A DNA stretch of 64,000 bases, taken from positions 6,714,350-6,778,349 of the forward strand of contig CM040452.1 in the NCBI GenBank assembly GCA_022749755.1, written 5' to 3'. A model generated the notes under the pieces. The model searched no databases and was not told where the DNA came from. It saw only the letters and a program-made list of their open reading frames with translations. Shown here piece by piece: positions 23,816-38,300 of the stretch (position 1 is the stretch's first letter; each line of letters starts with the position of its first letter). The DNA is from Azadirachta indica (taxonomy: Eukaryota; Streptophyta; Magnoliopsida; Sapindales; Meliaceae). The translations under genes were made by a program, and so were the position numbers.

Positions 23816-26800
23816 ATGGAAAACGAAGAAGAATTGAAAGAGCCAGAGAAGAAGAAGCCGCACCTGAACTCTCATTCTCTATCTCCCGCCATGGCGCGCA
23901 ACTCCGCCACTTCTCCGTCCAACAACAAATCCGTAAATTTCTTCTCTCTTTTCTTTGATTCATTGTATCTTGTTATAGTTTCCTGTGTTATAAGCTTTGT
24001 GGCCTAGATAACTTGATAGAATCATATGCATGATTATATATATTGAATTTTAGGTTTTTTTTAATGTATTTTAGAAAATTGATTGTTGTCAGTGGTCAGA
24101 GACAAATATTGCGGAGCTAATTTTTCTTGGATTTCTTTTTTACATTTTTTTAAAAAAAATGTAGAAAATGGAAAAAGATTTTTTTTTTTTGAAATGATCA
24201 GTGAATAGTTGTAATAGGGATATTAGGGCTGCACTTAATTAACCAAATATGTTTTGCAATGATAGTGGACACTGAGAGAGTTTCAAATTCTTTTAATCTC
24301 ATGGGAAGATCTACATATCAAATTGGTCTTAGGCTTTGCTTTGAGATTAAGGTGTTCTCGCTCTGAAGCTACAGTTGTTGGATGAAATCACTTGATGTCA
24401 AATATAAGTGGAAAAATAATCAGTTGCCACTAAAAGTTGGTATTTAACAAAAACTTTAGTTACACAGTGGTCCCAAACTAAGCCTTAGTGTTAAGCAGTG
24501 AGTCATTAGTTCAGTGATTTTGCTTTTTTATACATGTGATCATAAAGACATATAAACATATAAACATGGACATGAGCGGAAACTTGAAACTTGAAACACA
24601 CGCTTTTGCACAAACACTAGGGTCTGTCATGTTGCTATTATCAGGTGCATGATCCCTGGTTTGTAATGCAAGATGGTAAATGTAGAGAATTACGATGTAA
24701 AGTGAAAATGGCACTTCATGTGCATGCCTTCATTTGGCAGTTTACTTTAAGTGAATAAGAAACATCATTTATATGATGTCTCTTGTCCAGGTTGATGCAG
24801 CAGTTCTCCAATACCAGAATCAAAAACTAGTGCAGCAACTGGATTCTCAAAAGCATGAGTTACATGGTCTTGAAGCCAAAATTAAAGAATTGAAAGAGAA
24901 TCAAACTTCTTATGATGACATGTTAATTACAGTGAACCAACTTTGGAATCAGGTGAATTTTGAAGTTCCTTTTCTTTTTCCTTCATTTGCTGAACTCTTT
25001 TCTGGTCTCTTAGTCCTTTGTAGTTTGGATTGTCTGATGGGGCATGTTGCTGTTATTTTGCCTTGTAGTTGGTTGATGATTTGATTCTGCTTGGAGTACG
25101 AGCTGGAGGAGGACCAACTATTTTACACAAATTGGATTCTGAAGACCAGAAACGAGGTCTTTTAAGTTTATTGCTTATAAGAATATTTCTCTTTTTTCTT
25201 TATTTGTTTATCCTTCTATATTAACTTAAGGTGTACTTTAGGTTCAATTCCATCCTGTCCTTCAGAGGATATGTTTCTCTGTAGAGTACTGCAAGTGAAT
25301 TCCATCGAGAACAGTGGCACAGATGGAATATTCCAATATGTAGACAATGCCCTTGCCTTGCGCCATTCATCTACTAAGGAGTTGATGAAATTTCTGGAAG
25401 ATGTCATTGATGCTCAGAGAGAGAAGACTGAGAGCATAGCTCACACTTTGCATGGAAAGCTATCTGCAGAAGGTCAGAAGATATCTTGATGTCAGGTCCA
25501 ATTGTTTATTCATCATTCGTCGTTTATTTTTCCTGTGATTAGGTTAGTCAAGTTCGACGTTGATCTTCAACATAGTATTTCATCAGGAACTTCGCATTGA
25601 TTGTCATATATTTGGGGTTCTCAGATGCAAATATCCAGTTGTCCAAGATTGATGATATGATCAAAGAAGAGGCTAAAAATCTGCATGAGGTGATTGAGAT
25701 TCTCCACTTGAAGCATAAGGAATATGCTCATCGAATGGAGACTTATATAAGCTGCCATTCAGTTGATCAAGCTGAGATTCAACGCCTTGCAGGTTTGTGA
25801 GATGCTTCCATCCTAATATTTCTGTAATTCTTACATACAAATTTGTACATTGGTGCATAATTTACCCATAAATATGCAAATGTGTTGAGATCACCTTGAA
25901 ACCTGCACAATTTAGAAGAATGCTGGCCACCTGGTAAATACTTGGACAGTACCGAAATTGCTATTTGAAGCATACATGAACTATGGGATTTGATTTTCGG
26001 TTTTACTCTGGTACTTCTTTACTGATTTTTATTAATGCACCCAAATTATAAAGCCCCTTACTTGTAAACTATTACATAATTTTTGGGGTGGTACCTCATG
26101 GTTGCCTATTAAATATATGGCCTGTTCCTTAATGCTTAAAGGTGAACTTGAAGAGATCATGGCTGAACTTGAGGAAAGTAGAAGAAAACTGGTCAGTCTG
26201 AAGATGCAAAAAGATATGGCATCTGGAATGCATTCACTAGTTCCTGGTGCCATTACGGTAAACGGAAGTGTGTCACCAGAGAAGAAGCCTGCTGATAGGA
26301 CAATGGATTTGCAGGAATTGAAGGATTCTATTGAGGAAGTGAAGGTATCAATTATGGATTGTTTTCTATATTTTTGGTGTATGCAGGTTTGTGCCTAACT
26401 TATTAGAAATGTTACTGATTAAGAATTGCAGGTACTGGCAGCAGACCGTCTTTCTGAGCTTGAAGAAGCACGGCAAGACAATATAAACTTGTCAAAACAA
26501 TTGCAAAATCTTCAGGTTTTCAATTTTAAATAATTGACGTAGACCATTGATTTCTTAGTCTAAAAAATGAGTCCTTTTGTTCTGCTACATTTTAGAATCT
26601 AACTTATTATATTGCATTCGCGTAGAATGAGCTGAACGATGACAAATACGTACACTCATCTCGATTGTATAATTTAGTAAATGATCAACTTCAGCATTGG
26701 ACTGTTGAAATGGAACGATATAAAGCATTGGCAGATTCTTTGCAGGTTAAACCACTATGTTTTGCTTTTCTGTATGCTTTAAATGTTGGCATCATTTTTG

Positions 26801-29800
26801 GTCTCCTTTAAAAGTATGATTTCAGATTGACAGGTCTCTTGTTGTAAGAAGGGAGAAGGAAGTGAATGTAAGAGTAGAGTCAGCAGATGCAGCACGGAAC
26901 ATCATTGATGATTCTGAATCTAGAATTGAACAGCTTGAGCTTCAGCTGCAGAAGTGTATGATTGAGAAAAATGATCTTGAGCTTAAAATGGAAGAAATCG
27001 TCCAGGATTCAGGTGAATTAGTTTATTATGCAAGTTATCGTAGTTACAATCTTGTGGAGCTTCTGGTTTGAGAAGTAGTTACTTATTACAGGAAGAAAAG
27101 ATATCAAAGCAGAGTTCCGTGTAATGGCTTCTGCTTTGTCCAAGGAAATGGGAATGATGAAAGCTCAGTTGAATCGTTGGAAGGAAACTGCTGATGAAGC
27201 CCTTTCATTGCATGGAGAAGCAGAGTCTCTAAAAGTGTCCTTGAGTGCTAAGGTTTCCTCTTATCATTATGTTATGTGCTTTCAGTCATAAGCTATGTAT
27301 TTAAATAAATCACACTGATCCTTTTGAAGCATTATTATTATTATTAAATAGTGGATGCAGTCAGATGTTTTTTGACGCTTATTCCATTATTTGGCTTAGA
27401 CCAAGATGAAGTAGCCATACTAATAGCCATCGTTTTTACAATATATGTGTTAAACCTAGTATCTTAAACTGTTAGGTGGTGTCTGTACTTTGGAATGTGA
27501 ATCTTGTTTCCCTTGATTACTAAAAAGTCGAATTTTGACACAAGCCTGATCTCTCTCCTAAAGCTTTTTACCCTTCATATACTTGATTGTATTTGTATTG
27601 CAACTTTCAAAGTTTGCCTATTTAGGACAATCCAGCTCCTATTCCATTCTCAGGTAGAATGGATGAGGGCTTTTGGAGTTGCACATCCTTCAGGGCCGGT
27701 TTTAGAATGTCTTTTATTTCCATGTTGCTGGTGCTATGATATATGACTAACTTCTCACATCTTTAATTGCATTATTGGTGTCTACTACCATGCTATTTTT
27801 ATTTTTTAAAATATTGAGAAATCTCAACTTTTTTATGTTCACTTAGTTCTAAACTAGACAGTACTTTCAGACCCTACAACTTTGGTTGTCAAGAAACTTG
27901 TGATATAGAATATCCCAGGTAGTTGGCCCATAGAGTTTCAAAACCATTTGCTTATTCGCTCAACCTAATCACCTGGTGTACTAATCCATTTATATGTTGC
28001 AATTTTGGTTTGTTGAAGATCTATAACCAGATAAGTGTTATTAGGAATTTCAGATTCTGCATATTGCATATTTAAGCTTTTGCCAGTTTTTAGACTAATG
28101 TTAAATATTGAAATAAGGAATTTGAAGTTTGAAAAAATAGGAACTTTATTTGTTGAATTATTGTATGAATGTACATGGATGGAGAGATGGCTGTTTGTTC
28201 ACGATGCCTGTAGGATTCTCATTTTCCTTTGCTTTTGTTAGTTCTTTTTAAGTTCTCAATAAGACATCTCAGCTTTTGTTGTCAGTTTGTGCTGACTGAA
28301 ATCTTCTCTGCACTGATATAAACCAATTATTTTTTGTTGACATAGACAAATGAACAAAGGAGCTTGGCAGACAAATGTGAGGGACAGATGGCAGAAATCA
28401 AATCTCTGAAGGCCCTGGTGAGTTTGTCCAATCTAATGTCAACTCTAATTTCCTTCACATTAGGTGCATGGTTGCATTCATGTATTTGGTAATAGGCATT
28501 TTCATGACATTTGTTATATAGACTGCTTGTGTGTCCGTGGCTCTGTAACTTCTCATACTATAGTGTCCTAGATTTTGTTGAGCCAAAGTATTTGCATCAG
28601 TTCAAACACTTTAAACTATGCATCAGGTAGTTTGGTCTAATTGTATGACATATTTTATTGCTATTGATGGAGATGTACTCACAGAAACATGATTTACATG
28701 AAGTATGTTTGGGCCTACTGTGCGTACTTTATCTTAAATCTATTTATTTTGAATTTATTGCAACTATGACTAAATTATTATTGGTAGCTAAGGGGGATCT
28801 TGTCTTGCAGATTGAGAAGTTGCAAAAGGAAAAGGTGGAATTGCAAATTATCTTGGACATGTATGGCCAGGAAGGTTATGATCACAGGTATGTTTATTTA
28901 AGGATGGCTTTCTACTAATTAAAAAGAAAGAAAGAAGGTTAAGAAGAGAGAAATCAATTTATCAAATTACTTATTATGAGTTTGTCCTCCAAGTTTGGAA
29001 TATATGAAATAATAGAAAACTGATAGTCTAATGCAACTTGCGATATGATGGTCTAGTTGTGTATAGTAGGCAATGCATAATTTTTGGATGAAATCTGTTA
29101 GAAGGTTTGAAGATTAATTGTATAGACCAATACAGTTTAGTAAATTCATTTTTATTTCGCCAGATTTTTTCCTTGTTCTGCATTTGAGCTTTTTCCTCCT
29201 TGTTATTCCTAAGTATTGAATTTTGAACTTCAGAGATGTGATGGAAATAAAAGAATCAGAACATAGAGCTCATTCACAAGCTGAAGTCCTGCAAAATGCG
29301 TTAGATGAACATAGTCTGGAGTTAAGAGTGAAAGCTGCTAATGAGGCCGAGGCTGCTTGCCAGCAAAGGCTTTCTGCTGCTGAAGCTGAAATAGCTGAAC
29401 TAAGGGCCAAACTGGATGCTTCTGAGAGGTTCATCTTTTATCTCTTGTTATGTATGAATTATTTGTTTGATTCAGTTGAACCTAAAGGAACCTTTGCATG
29501 CTTAGATAATTGGAGGATATGGAAGCCACTTAATACCCTTTAAAAACTTTTTGCTATTCCTTCTGCTGCAGGGATGTTATAGAGCTGAAAGAGGCTATTA
29601 AGAGCAAAGATCAGGAAGCAGAAGCATACATTTCTGAAATCGAGGTTATTAGTTTTCTATAAGATTTGCTCCTCTTTTTTTTTTTTTTTTACCCTTTTTG
29701 GTTTTCAGGTGGAGATGGTTTGAATGTAGTGGCTTTGATTCCTCAGGTTGCTTGCCACCATCTTTTATAGGAATTCACTTCTTTTTCCTAGTCAATGACT

Positions 29801-31009
29801 GGCTTCCCTTTTTGTCTCTTTTAGACCATTGGTCAAGCGTATGAAGATATGCAGACACAGAACCAGCATTTGTTGCAGCAGGTGACTGAGAGGGACGATC
29901 ACAATATTAAGGTCTGATTTATATTATCTGACTCATCATTCATTTTTAACAATCTTGATACTTTATTTTGTTACATAGTTTAATGTTTCAGTTAGATGTT
30001 TTAATCTGATTTTGTCATTGTTTGTCTGGTCTTTGATGCAGCTTGTTTCTGAGAGTGTGAAGACAAAGCAGACACAAAGCTTTCTACTCTCTGAAAAGCT
30101 GGCAGCAGCAAAGCAACTTCAACAAGTTAATGCATTGGTAGAGTCTTTAAAATTGAGGATCCTCCAAAGTGAAGAGCAGGTAAAATTTTTTATTGCTATG
30201 CAGACAAATTTTGCGACTTTGGTTATATTTTATGCCCTTTATTTATCATTGTTGAATCTTGCAGATGAAAGTTTGTTTGACGGAGGCTCTTAAATCTACT
30301 CCAGAAGACAGGCATATTGCTATCAACCTTGAAACTGCAAAGTGGGAATTAGCGGATGTCGAGAAGGAGTTGAAGTGGCTAAAATCTGCTGTCACTTCTT
30401 CTGAGAAGGAGTATGAACAGATCCAGCGGAAGATGGATGACATTCAGAAAGAATTGGACAATGAAAGGTCAGTCGTTTTCTTAATTCTGGTTGGATCTCA
30501 CATGTCCGGTTATTTGTCACGCATTATGAACATTTTTTTTTTTTATTTTCAACTTACAAACGTTGTGTTAATCCAGAAATGAAAGGAAGAAGCTAGAGGA
30601 AGATCTCATGGAAGTGAATAACAAGGTTGCCGAATTGACTTCTGAAACTGGTGAGGCAGCAATACAGAAACTTCAGGATGAAATAAAAGATTGCAAAGCT
30701 ATTCTGAAGTGTGGCGTGTGTTTTGACCGCCCAAAGGAGGTTAGTATGCATCCTGTCTTTTACACTATCCAACAAGCAGACTGTTACTTTCTATTTTTGT
30801 AAATGCTTATGCTTAGACTAGTTTCCCGTTCCACATACTTTGTAATGAGTTTCATGAAAATATTCGCCTGCCCGCAGGTCGTAATTGTCAAATGCTATCA
30901 TCTATTCTGCAATCCATGTATCCAAAGAAACTTAGAAATACGCCATCGGAAATGCCCCGGTTGTGGAACTGCTTTCGGACAGAGTGATGTTCGGTTTGTA
31001 AAGATATGA
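23816..31009 (+). CDS. HUB2: HUB2, histone H2B mono-ubiquitin E3 ligase (BRE1-like 2)
   Basis: Plant orthologue of yeast BRE1. With HUB1 it forms the nuclear RING E3 that mono-ubiquitinates histone H2B, acting in transcription elongation, flowering time and seed dormancy. Nineteen coding exons give 886 residues, each junction GT-AG and in phase: 23816-23932, 24791-24952, 25069-25156, 25242-25472, 25625-25792, 26142-26344, 26432-26515, 26626-26745, 26826-27012, 27092-27252, 28346-28417, 28811-28887, 29234-29428, 29572-29644, 29825-29911, 30042-30179, 30265-30467, 30577-30739, 30878-31009. The N-terminus has VDAAVLQYQNQKLVQQL. Most of the body is coiled coil rich in E, K and L. The C3HC4 RING spans about residues 834-872 (CGVCFDRPKE, then CYHLFCNPC, CPGC), and the protein ends VRFVKI. 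The family is usually about 870-900 residues, so the chain looks complete. AATAAA at 31231 is a likely poly(A) signal. Confidence 0.95.
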
Positions 31010-32190
31010 ACAACCATTCTTCCCCATGTTTTTCGTATTTAACTAAGAGCTTTTAGCTTTGTTCTGCATTTAGTTTTTGCAGAATTCTGGCCATAAAGTG
31101 TCAGTTTAATTTTTTGATGTACCATCCCATTGTGCAATAGATATAACATTCTTTTGTTTTCTTTTTCCTTTTTTTTTTCCCCTACTTCTATCTGTAACTA
31201 AGCAAGCCAAACTTTGTATTTGTAAAGAAAAATAAAAGAAAACTCTATAATATAACAACTTGTTTGTTCATAGAATAGAATAATTTTCTAGTGTAAGTAT
31301 TTCTCCCATTATTTATCTTTGGAAAAAAAAAAAAAGAGCTTATATTATGTTATGATACCGTTGTGATAATATGATCAAGAGGGGGTTTACATTTATAATC
31401 TTTTAACATTTGGTGCTGAAGAATATTAGAAGAATTTTGGGTCAGACTATGATAAGTGTGTTGTGGCACGGTTTGAGCATCCATGTTTGCAAAGAGGTCA
31501 TTTCTACTCTCAAATTTAGATATTATGTTGTAAAGTTGAGTCGTCTTCATTTATTTATTTTTTTGGGAGATATCAACTTGATATATTGATATTTCTTGGC
31601 ATGAAATGGGTGTATCGATAAATGTTGGCAGTATTTGTCTTGTAGGACCCTAAATGAAGATATTATTACTTCGGATTGGATGAGGCGAATTGAAAGATGG
31701 TGACATTGACCAATTTTATTTTATTTTATTTTATTTTTTCAAAAAATTTTCTGAGCAATATATAATTGTCAATTAAAAAATTATCAAGACATTTGTCTAT
31801 ATGTCAATGGTTCATTATCTGAATATGGGATTCTGAATATTATTTCATCTTAGACATAGGGATAATATATTTCAAGAAAAAATATAGAAGAAAAAAATCA
31901 AATTATAGTATTGAAAAAGAAAAAAAAAAGAAAATGTGATAGATCATTTGATGACAAGATTGAAAAAGACTAAGTGCTCATAATGTAAATATAGTTGAGC
32001 ATATGATTTTTTTTTTTTTTTTAAGAAATATATTTTTTTAATCTAATAATAAGTTAATTAAACACAAAAAAATTTGCATGCTTGAAACGCCGCCGTTTTG
32101 GCTTTAGATCGTCAAGAAAGTGCCGTAGCAGATAGCTCTGCTTTCATTCACCCAGGTCAGTGAGCTTTTTTCATCCTCTACGAGAAAGAA
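31010..32190. other. Intergenic: HUB2 3' UTR and promoter of the next gene
   Basis: Begins with the HUB2 3' untranslated region. It then contains an ATTTT pentanucleotide repeat at 31716-31738, several A and T runs and, just before 32191, a GC-richer leader (CGCCGCCGTTTTGGC near 32090). No other gene seen. Confidence 0.65.
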
Positions 32191-34275
32191 ATGCAACTCT
32201 CGACAAGTTTCACGACGTCGCCATTTCAATCCCAATTCTATTTCTTCAATAATCTCACTGCCAATTCCTTACTTCCCAGATCACTCTTCCTCTCCGAAAC
32301 CTCCAAAACCTTCCAAAGATTTCTCTTTTTCAGCAATAAATCATCACATAAAACAAAAACCAGGAAACCCTCAACTGAAACTCTAACAATCAATGCTTCT
32401 CTGCTTGAAACTCCAGTCTTGTGGGCTGGTAGACTTTGCATATACTATGCTCTTTTGAAGGGTGGTTTGGCTGGATCTCAAGCTAATCCACTAGTCTCTG
32501 GTTGGATGTTTTTCCTTATTTTTTGTGCCTTCATTTTTTGTTTTAAAGTTTGATTTTTATTTATTTCTTGAATTGGGTTTTTGCTTTCTGTGTTTTAGGT
32601 TTGGAAAGTGGTGGTGTTACTGAAGCTGGTGATCTGGGGTTTTCTAAATGGTTGGAGAACATACAAGGAAAACCAGGTTTGTGGGTCTGTTTCCCTTTTT
32701 GCATTTACTTCTTACATGTAATGAAGTTGTGAATTTGTAGCTTTTGCAGTGTCATATTTTACCTGGTTTTGGATTTCTTTTATATTTGTTTACTTGCTTA
32801 TACTTCATAGAGTTGTACACTTTTATGGGTTCCCATTTTCTCTCTTTGGCTGCTAAATAGAATGAAAACTGAAAATACAAGTTTTGTGGAACTTGTAGCT
32901 AAACTGAGTTTTATAGAGTTCTACAAAATCAAAGCTTCGATGGTTTTAGATAACTACCTTTACATAGTGTTATTAGATGTGAAGCCAAATATTTATCGAT
33001 ATAGGACTAACTGCATTAGAATCACAATGCTAAAAGAGGTATGAAAGAGTCTATGGTCCTCAAAATTTTTGTTGCATAGTTTTAGGCATTGAATCGGCCA
33101 AGTCTTTTGATCTTTAAGGTGGAACGTATATCTATTATTGCTAATTAATAAAGTGTCGTCACTTTGAATATGAATAGTCAATATAAGTTCTACTCTTCTT
33201 AGACCATTGATAAACAAATTGTTAGATTGTGATAATTAACTGAGGTGTGCTTTTAGAGTGCTCCATCTTAAAAAAATGGCATTCCTAGTTCTTAAGCTCA
33301 TTACTTTTTCAACATGCCTACCGAGCCACTAGATATTCTGGATGCAACATCCCAATATAATTAAGCATTTTTCCTTTTGCATGTTTATTGTGTCTTTTTG
33401 GCATGTGATCAACAATGAGAAGCAGTTTCAACTTCAAGAATTTTCATTAGTCCAATGTATTGTTTGTCTGCCATTTTGGTGGTTATGAAAACCATCTTGG
33501 TTGCTTACAATATGAACCTCCGCCTCTTCTCTTGCTTGTGCTCTGATCAAGCATAACACCATGTATTTTCGATTAATAACTCTTTATTGAAAGATTACAT
33601 TTCAAATCAGTTACAAATCTTTGAGAATAAGCATTTCCCCTGGTTTTCTTCTTAGTTTGGTCTCTCTAATCTTTATTAAATATGTTTTCTCCTATTTCTT
33701 CTAAAATCTATTGAGAATCATTTACTCAGTGTATTAAAAGTTAATTACAATTATATATTTCTTTTCAATCAAATGTTTTTCTTGTTCTGTTTCATCAGAC
33801 AGGGAAGCAGCTGACAAAAGGAAATTGGTTAGTAAATGGCATCCTACAACAAAGGGTACACTGAGAAGGAACTACCGGGTACCTTCCAAATCTGAAGGGC
33901 GTCGCCTTCTTAAAGCTATTGCATCCTTGCTATCCGATGATGATCACTTCACAGATGCTACTTCCCACAAAGTAACAAACCTCAGACAACAAATAACACT
34001 TGTGAATCTTTTGGGATGAATACTTTGAATGATATATGATGGTCATCATCATTTTAGAGAACTCTTTTTGTTGTCTGTAGGGTTGTCAGATTAGGAGGGA
34101 GAGTGCTCACGGCGAAAGTGTCTGCTGCAATAACGTTCGGGCTCTGTTCGATGAACTTCCAACTCCCCATTTGGTTGTTGAAATCACAGCTTTTCCAGCT
34201 GGACCTCTGACGGAAAAGGATTACATAAAGGCTGAGAAACTAGAGAGAGTTCTCAGGTCTGGTCCTTCTATTTGA
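32191..34275 (+). CDS. Chloroplast-targeted conserved plant protein, function unknown
   Basis: Four exons (32191-32500, 32599-32676, 33799-33971, 34081-34275) join in phase to give 251 residues. Residues 1 to about 65 are rich in S, T, F, K and R with almost no acidic residues, a typical chloroplast transit peptide. A short hydrophobic stretch follows (LWAGRLCIYYALLKGGLAGS, about 75-95). The mature part carries LGFSKWLENIQGKP, KWHPTTKGTLRRNYRVPSK, LLKAIASLLSDDDHF and, in exon 4, a compact set of C189, H197, C202 and C203 (SAHGESVCCNN) that could bind metal or be redox-active. It ends LERVLRSGPSI. I recognise it as a conserved plant type but cannot name a function. Plastid location is an inference from the N-terminus. 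It converges on the KH gene, whose stop is about 1 kb away. Confidence 0.85.
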
Positions 34276-35302
34276 ATTTGCCGAAAAATCATATGTATGT
34301 ATCCGATGTCACTTGTGTACATATTAGATTCAAAATAGAAACTTAGTGCTGTTGTTCTCATCCTTCGAAACACTTTTAACTTCAATGCATTATCAATTGA
34401 CACAGAACAATTGCTCTACCTGAAAAATAAATGCAGAGTTTTTATATTAATTAATTATGTACGGGACCATGGTGATTATTTATGCATAATATTATTAGTC
34501 AAATCAGCCATGGGCCCAACTGAAATACAGCAAACTCGCACGACAGAACATGAGATGAGAGTCTACGTGAATTCCGACACAACTTTAACAAAGTTCACGC
34601 CAATTAAAAATTTTTATTGAAGATGCATTTGAGTATTATTAATTTCAAAATTATTCCTGTAATTTTCAATCTTCCGTTAAATAGGTTTAGGCCCTGCTTT
34701 AAACAAGTACTCTTTGTTCCTCATTTTTAAAAATTAATTATATTATTATAAATTTAAGTTTCCATAATACTGACAAGTGACAACTTCTTGTAAACATATA
34801 TTGTCATCAACGCACACAGAGTAAAATTTATTAAAATTAAAATTAAAATTAAAATAATATACAGTTATTAGACAATATTTTAAGAACACAAAAGTTTAAT
34901 AGATTTAAAATGTAGAAAGGAACTAACGTGTTTGGATGAATGGTCGTCAATCCCCTCAGACGGTGAGGACTGAATCATGTTATGGCTTTATTCAAAGTGA
35001 AAACTGTCAGTCGAAGAATATCAAATATCCACAGTAGCTAGAAAGGCATTTCATCGTTCGATAGACTGAATTGATATGCGTTCCTCACCGAGTAGGGTTG
35101 TGACGTGCAACATTTTACCATGTCATAACTGGTATAAGAAAAAGATTATGCAACAATCAACAATGAATGATGAAACATATAATATTTTAAAAGAAAATAA
35201 CATTTTATTTTTTAGGTATAATTCAGTAACATTGCATAAGGAATTTCTAAATCCTATAAAATATATTGAAATTTCTTCATTTGGGATAGCAATGCTATTA
35301 AA
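34276..35302. other. Convergent 3' flanks
   Basis: Intergenic space between two convergent genes. It contains a short AAAATT repeat near 34832-34853 and no supported gene. Two frames of 69 and 106 codons show no family features, and the second overlaps the KH coding end on the opposite strand. Confidence 0.6.
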
Positions 35303-38300
35303 TTATTTAACTCCAACGGATGCCATCAAATCTTCATACTCTGGATCATTCTCTGGTTTTCGTGTTCTAGCTGGATTACCTCCTCCCTGCTGTTGAGGTG
35401 GAATAGACTCAGAAGTAGGAAAGAATGGATCATAAACCTGTGGTCCTCCTGCACGATTGTTACCAAACCGTCGATTCATGCCTATTTGGTTCTGAGGCTG
35501 ATTGGTTGAAACTGGATAATTTCGCGGCAAAGGATTTCCCAGCCTAGGTGGTAAAGGACCAGCTGAATAGGGCTGAGGACCTGGACCAAAGTTTCTTAGT
35601 CCAATTTGCGAAGATGGAGCTGCAGGAGAAACTGGACTTACATTGGCAAAAGCTGCATTTGGATTTCTTGCAACAAATGGAACAGATTGAGCCTGAGGTT
35701 GACCCATCTGGTTCCCAAATTGTGGCCGAGGAACTTGCATGATAGGTTGAGGAGCTACTTGAATTGCCGGCCGTTGTCCCATTGGTCTAGGAGATGGGGT
35801 ATTCAGCATTCCGCTTGGCCTCGGACCTGCAAGAGGCGCTGGATTTTGTGGCCGGTTAGGTTGAAATGTAAAATCACCGGAACTTGGGTGTTGAGGTCTT
35901 AGAGCTGCTACAGAAGATGAATTTATGGAAGAAAAATTAGTTGTAGTTCCAGAACCTGAAATTCCTGGCTGCATTGTTGGTTGTGGTATCGATGCCACTG
36001 ATGAATGTGCAGTACCAGGAATTTCTGTTGTACGTAAAGCAGCAGGAAATGCGGGGGGAGGACCAGAAGCAAAAACTGGACCAGGAGGTGGGTTCATAGC
36101 TGAAGATGATGCTCGAGGTGGAAATGATGCAGGAGAAACCATATTCACTGCTGCTGACATATTTGAAGGTGCCAGGGATGCAACACTGGGTTGTGAAATT
36201 ACAGGCCGAGGCCCCTGGGTCAATTGCCCGATGTTGCTCATGCCTAAAGATGCCGGAGCATTAGCAGGAGCTCCTGACCATCCAGTAGAGCTCCCTGCAG
36301 GAGTCAGTGGCCGGTCAGGTAGTGGTAGTGGTCGTGGTGGAATACTTGACACAGCTTGAGGCAATGAAGGCATTAATGGTTTTCCCACAGAAAAAGGTCC
36401 AGTTGGTTGGGGTTGGACACCGGAAAAGTTAAGCAAACCCATGTTAGATTGAGTGGATGAAGGCTGAGGAGCTGGCATGGGAAAATTTCTTGGACCAGAA
36501 TGGACCTGAGGCATATATGCACGTGGTGGAACATGCATTTGAGGCTGTGAACCAATGGGAACGGGAGATGGGTTCTGAAGAATTGAAGGGAATCCAGCTG
36601 CTGTACCCGGTCGAGGCCCAAACAATGACGGCATGTTTATGGGATTGTTGAGAATTGGTGCTGAAGAATTCAGAGGATGCATTGGATTTTGAGGTTGGCC
36701 AGATGGAACCCATGGAATTTGGTCTTGACGCTGACCTTGTAGGGGAGTTTGCAAGGGACCAACCATTGTTTGTGCTACTCCAGGGTCAACAACAGCATTG
36801 GGAATCATAAATGGGGCACCTTCAACCGGGCTTTGACTAAGAACATTGGCATCTGCCCCAGGAACCGAAGTAGGTGTGGAAATGGCAGCTAAACTTCCCT
36901 ACAGAAAAGGCAATAACAATTATCATAACAAAAAGGAAACCCCAAACAAATTTTAAAATCTAACCAAAGAACTAATAAATAGCCTTTTTCATCCAAGTAA
37001 TGAACTCACTGATACTGAAGTGACTAGCAATTCAATTAGGTCAGCTGCTGCATCAACTTTTTCATATGTGTCAGCTGAGATATTAATGTATAATTCTTCA
37101 TAAGCACCCGGGACATTCCCATCAGATGTAGAAATTTCAACCTGTAATAAACCAGAGTAAGAAGAGAGAAAGTGAATATAGCGCCATTAAAACAATTTGT
37201 TAAATGTAGAAATGTTTCAATATGTATACATGTGACATGATCACATATTTATAAATTATTTAATAGAATGAGAAAATAATAAAATTATTTTATTATCTAG
37301 ACGGCAATGAATTACCTTCTCTCCGGTATCTGCTTTAGTGCCATAAACTTTTATAGTGGTTCCAGTTTCCTGATATGCAAAAGAGAAATTTAGATTATTC
37401 AAAAGAAGAGAGCACTTAAAATTGAGACTTTCAATAACTCACAAAGACCAATTATTTTGCTGATAAATACATCACCCAAGCAAGAGCACATAAGAGCATG
37501 AGCTGAACTATTTACCTTTTCTACGCGTTTCTGAGTACCACTTGCAGGTCCGAATATCAGGCCAAGAAAATTATATCCTTGGTATTCTTTAACCTGCAAA
37601 GATCACATGGTTGCCTCAGTAGCCACACTATTTAATAACCTATGTACACGCAATGCGCACATTAAATTAGGAACAACAAATGGCCAAAATACACATGCAA
37701 GAACAGAGGTTACAAATAGGATTAAGTTAAATTCTAAATCTACCACTAAATAAAATCTATGCATCAGAAAATTAAAGCATCCACACTAACTTACAGGAAT
37801 AGGAACTATAGCCTCTTTCAATAAAGGTTTATAATCCGGTGGGGCCTTGTAATTTGGATTCAACTTTAGTATCTCTCCTGTAAATTCAAGAAAATGTAGT
37901 CAGTTCATGCATAATTCAAAAAATGAAGAAACAGCAAACAAGATACGATAAAAACAAGCAACATACCTATAGCTTCCCGCTTCTCAAGTTCCAAAAGTTC
38001 CAACTTCTACATTCACAAATAATACAGAAAGTACTGAGAACCTCAAATAGTTTAAAATAAAAACAAAGAGAACCCAACAATCAAAGCAATCAAAATGGAA
38101 GGCGGTATTGTCTGGAACTGTACCTCTCGATCAAGATGAGGATTTGAAGACTTCTGATCAGCATTCTGAGCAGCTACTTCCGAGTCTCGATCATCTTCAA
38201 CCTCTAGACTTCCAGATTCCAATTGTTGTACAATTTGATCCACCCGAGTCTGCCCAAGGCAGTAATATCACTTAGTGGCACCTGGAATGGGAAGCCTCCA

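Noticed and set aside
35925..36359. 144-codon plus-strand frame
   Set aside because: It is antisense to the proline-rich last exon of the KH gene, whose biased codons leave the opposite strand open.
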